NCBI RefSeq assembly: GCF_012290005.1 | Contig: NZ_JAAXMS010000007.1 | Location: forward strand, 167,991 to 231,990 | Length of the DNA: 64,000 nucleotides | Source of the DNA: Crateriforma spongiae | GTDB lineage: Bacteria > Planctomycetota > Planctomycetia > Pirellulales > Pirellulaceae | Reading direction: 5' to 3' | Shown here: piece by piece, positions 62,861-64,000 of the stretch | Layout: the number at the start of each line of letters is the position of its first letter | Position numbering within the stretch: position 1 is the stretch's first letter | Position numbers and translations under genes: made by a program | Notes under the pieces: model-generated | Databases searched by the model: none | The model's input: the letters and a program-made list of their open reading frames with translations, nothing else | Told to the model about the DNA's origin: nothing

Positions 62861-63778
62861 ATGGCCCCGATTCGTGGTGCGGATGCTGCGGGGCCGATCG
62901 GGCTGATCGCCGGTTGGGGACGCTTGCCTGTGTTGGTGGCTCAAACGCTAAAAGACAACGGGCATCCGGTGCATTGCATTGCGATCAACGGACACGCGTC
63001 TGCCGAATTGGAGGACGTGTGTGACGCGGTTCAGTGGTCCGGCGTCGGCCGTATGGGCGGACACTTGCGGTACTTTCGTCGTCACAAGGTGACCGGCATT
63101 ACGATGGCCGGCAAACTGTTCAAGTCGGATTTATTGTATTCCCGATCGGTGTGGCGTCACTTGCCCGATTGGACGTGTGTCAGGGTGTTCGCACCATTGC
63201 TGCTGGGGCGTCGGCCCGACGCCCGCGACGACAGCCTGCTGACCGCGGTGACAGAACTTTATCTACGTCAGGGAATCGCGGTTCATGCCGCGACCGATTT
63301 GGCTCCGGAGTTGCTTGTGAATCAGGGACATTTGGCCGGTCCGTCGCCCAAGCCCGCATTGCAATCCGATGCCCGCGCCGGTTGGCGGGTGGCGCGTCAG
63401 ATGGGCGGGCTGGACATCGGACAGACGATCACCATCAAAGACGGAACCGTGATCGCGGTTGAAGCGATCGAGGGAACCGACGCCTGTATCCAGCGCACCG
63501 GTCAGTTGTGCTCTCGCGGCGGTTGGACGTTGGTCAAAGTGGCCAAGCCGGACCAAGACATGCGGTTTGACGTTCCCACGATCGGTCCGCAAACGATTGC
63601 CAACGTTCATGCCGCCGGCGGCAAAGCGATCGTCATCGAGGCGGAACGGACGATCGTTGTCGACCAAGATCAAACCTATCGCGACGCCAGTCGCGCAGGA
63701 ATTTCCATCATCGCCTATGATGACGCCGAAGTTTGCGGGTCATCGACCGAAGAGACGGTGGTTCGACGTGCCGCTTGA
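62861..63778 (+). CDS. lpxI: UDP-2,3-diacylglucosamine pyrophosphatase LpxI (DUF1009)
   Basis: A 305-aa enzyme that hydrolyses UDP-2,3-diacylglucosamine to lipid X, replacing LpxH where that is absent. DUF1009 hallmarks are GLIAGWGRLPVLVAQ at the start, ITMAGKLFKSDLL, VIAVEAIEGTDACIQR and the C-terminal DVPTIGPQTIANVHAAGGKAIVIEA. It starts 3 bp after lpxD, and ispE follows 21 bp later. With waaA in the same window, this supports a functional lipid A pathway in this organism. Confidence 0.94.
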   Translation: MAPIRGADAAGPIGLIAGWGRLPVLVAQTLKDNGHPVHCIAINGHASAELEDVCDAVQWSGVGRMGGHLRYFRRHKVTGITMAGKLFKSDLLYSRSVWRHLPDWTCVRVFAPLLLGRRPDARDDSLLTAVTELYLRQGIAVHAATDLAPELLVNQGHLAGPSPKPALQSDARAGWRVARQMGGLDIGQTITIKDGTVIAVEAIEGTDACIQRTGQLCSRGGWTLVKVAKPDQDMRFDVPTIGPQTIANVHAAGGKAIVIEAERTIVVDQDQTYRDASRAGISIIAYDDAEVCGSSTEETVVRRAA

Positions 63779-63799
63779 TTTTTCTGCGCGATCGGAACC

Positions 63800-64000
63800 A
63801 TGTCCAAAACCAACGCATCGCAAATACGGATGCTTTGCCCGGCAAAGCTGAATCTGTTTTTGGAATTGTGCAAACGCCGCGACGACGGATACCACGACAT
63901 CGATACGGTGATGGTCGCCATCGACCTGGTGGATGAATTGCAAATCCGTGTTCGGCAACAGCCCGGCATTTCACTGCAAGTGGACTGGTCGCCTTCGCGT
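63800..64000 (+). CDS. ispE: 4-diphosphocytidyl-2-C-methyl-D-erythritol kinase, N-terminal fragment (cut by window edge)
   Basis: 67 codons of an open frame reach the right edge. After MSKTNASQIRMLC comes PAKLNLFLELCKRRDDGYHDI, the GHMP-kinase start typical of IspE, with Lys in PAKLNL contacting the substrate. IspE phosphorylates the methylerythritol cytidyl diphosphate intermediate in the MEP pathway, in which IspG (encoded in this window) works two steps later. The remaining catalytic motifs would lie outside the window. It follows lpxI by 21 bp, so it is probably in the lpxD-lpxI operon. Confidence 0.9.
   Translation, partial: MSKTNASQIRMLCPAKLNLFLELCKRRDDGYHDIDTVMVAIDLVDELQIRVRQQPGISLQVDWSPSR

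Noticed and set aside
1-64000. tRNA, rRNA, CRISPR, insertion sequence or prophage
   Set aside because: No T-loop-like cloverleaf, rRNA core, regularly spaced repeats, transposase or phage gene was recognised on either strand by eye.

Overview
The window reads as chromosomal DNA of a planctomycete, most likely a marine Pirellulaceae (Rhodopirellula-like). This is inferred from several lineage markers: a DUF1552/DUF1592 gene pair with a CxxCH motif, a 1052-aa PVC-type haem/HEAT protein, a sigma factor directly followed by a Ser/Thr kinase, a glucosyl-3-phosphoglycerate synthase, many secreted proteins of unknown family, and moderately GC-rich sequence with few strong Shine-Dalgarno sites. It holds 49 protein genes, two of them cut by the window edges. 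I found no rRNA, tRNA, CRISPR array, prophage or insertion sequence.

Layout. 1-7.1 kb: the start of a methyltransferase (edge), a secreted coiled-coil protein, an Ntn-hydrolase, a DUF1579/membrane-protein pair, a SulP anion transporter and an intradiol dioxygenase. 7.1-11.8 kb (minus strand): gpgS-ppk2-ispG-aroE-aroK, a tight run joining compatible-solute, polyphosphate, isoprenoid and shikimate enzymes. 12-19 kb (plus): a secreted CxxCH protein, an ACT-malic enzyme, a secreted Gfo/Idh/MocA oxidoreductase and a HEAT-repeat protein. 19.1-25.4 kb (minus): a type IV pilus/type II secretion-like set (PilM-PilN fusion, PilO, secretin, PilP-like), followed by an ankyrin lipoprotein and a small protein. 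25.7-32.7 kb: secA with an inserted beta-rich module, waaA, a glycine-rich exported protein and a fasciclin protein. 33.9-40.9 kb: a signalling block of a sigma factor, a Ser/Thr kinase fused to a TAXI-type solute-binding domain, a CHASE4-like histidine kinase and a receiver-GGDEF-EAL regulator. 40.9-49 kb: the DUF1592/DUF1552 pair, a CPBP protease, and a convergent TolC/HlyD-type pair without a pump. 49-54.8 kb: a hypothetical protein, hisH and the PVC haem protein (overlapping), then a zinc dehydrogenase. 54.8-61.4 kb: a receiver-ATPase protein, a GNAT, a cupin, an octahaem cytochrome with TPRs and two secreted proteins. 61.8-64 kb: lpxD-lpxI-ispE (ispE cut by the right edge).

How it fits together. 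Housekeeping functions (secA, hisH, aroE/aroK, ispG/ispE) are interleaved with cell-envelope functions. waaA, lpxD and lpxI imply a lipid A/Kdo-containing outer membrane. The secretin set, the TolC/adaptor pair and the many exported haem or oxidoreductase proteins point to a busy periplasm. The best candidate for a little-described system is the 33.9-40.9 kb block, where one polypeptide appears to join a periplasmic TAXI ligand-binding domain to a cytoplasmic Ser/Thr kinase next to its sigma factor, followed by a two-component/c-di-GMP pair. Nine 4-bp stop/start overlaps suggest widespread translational coupling.
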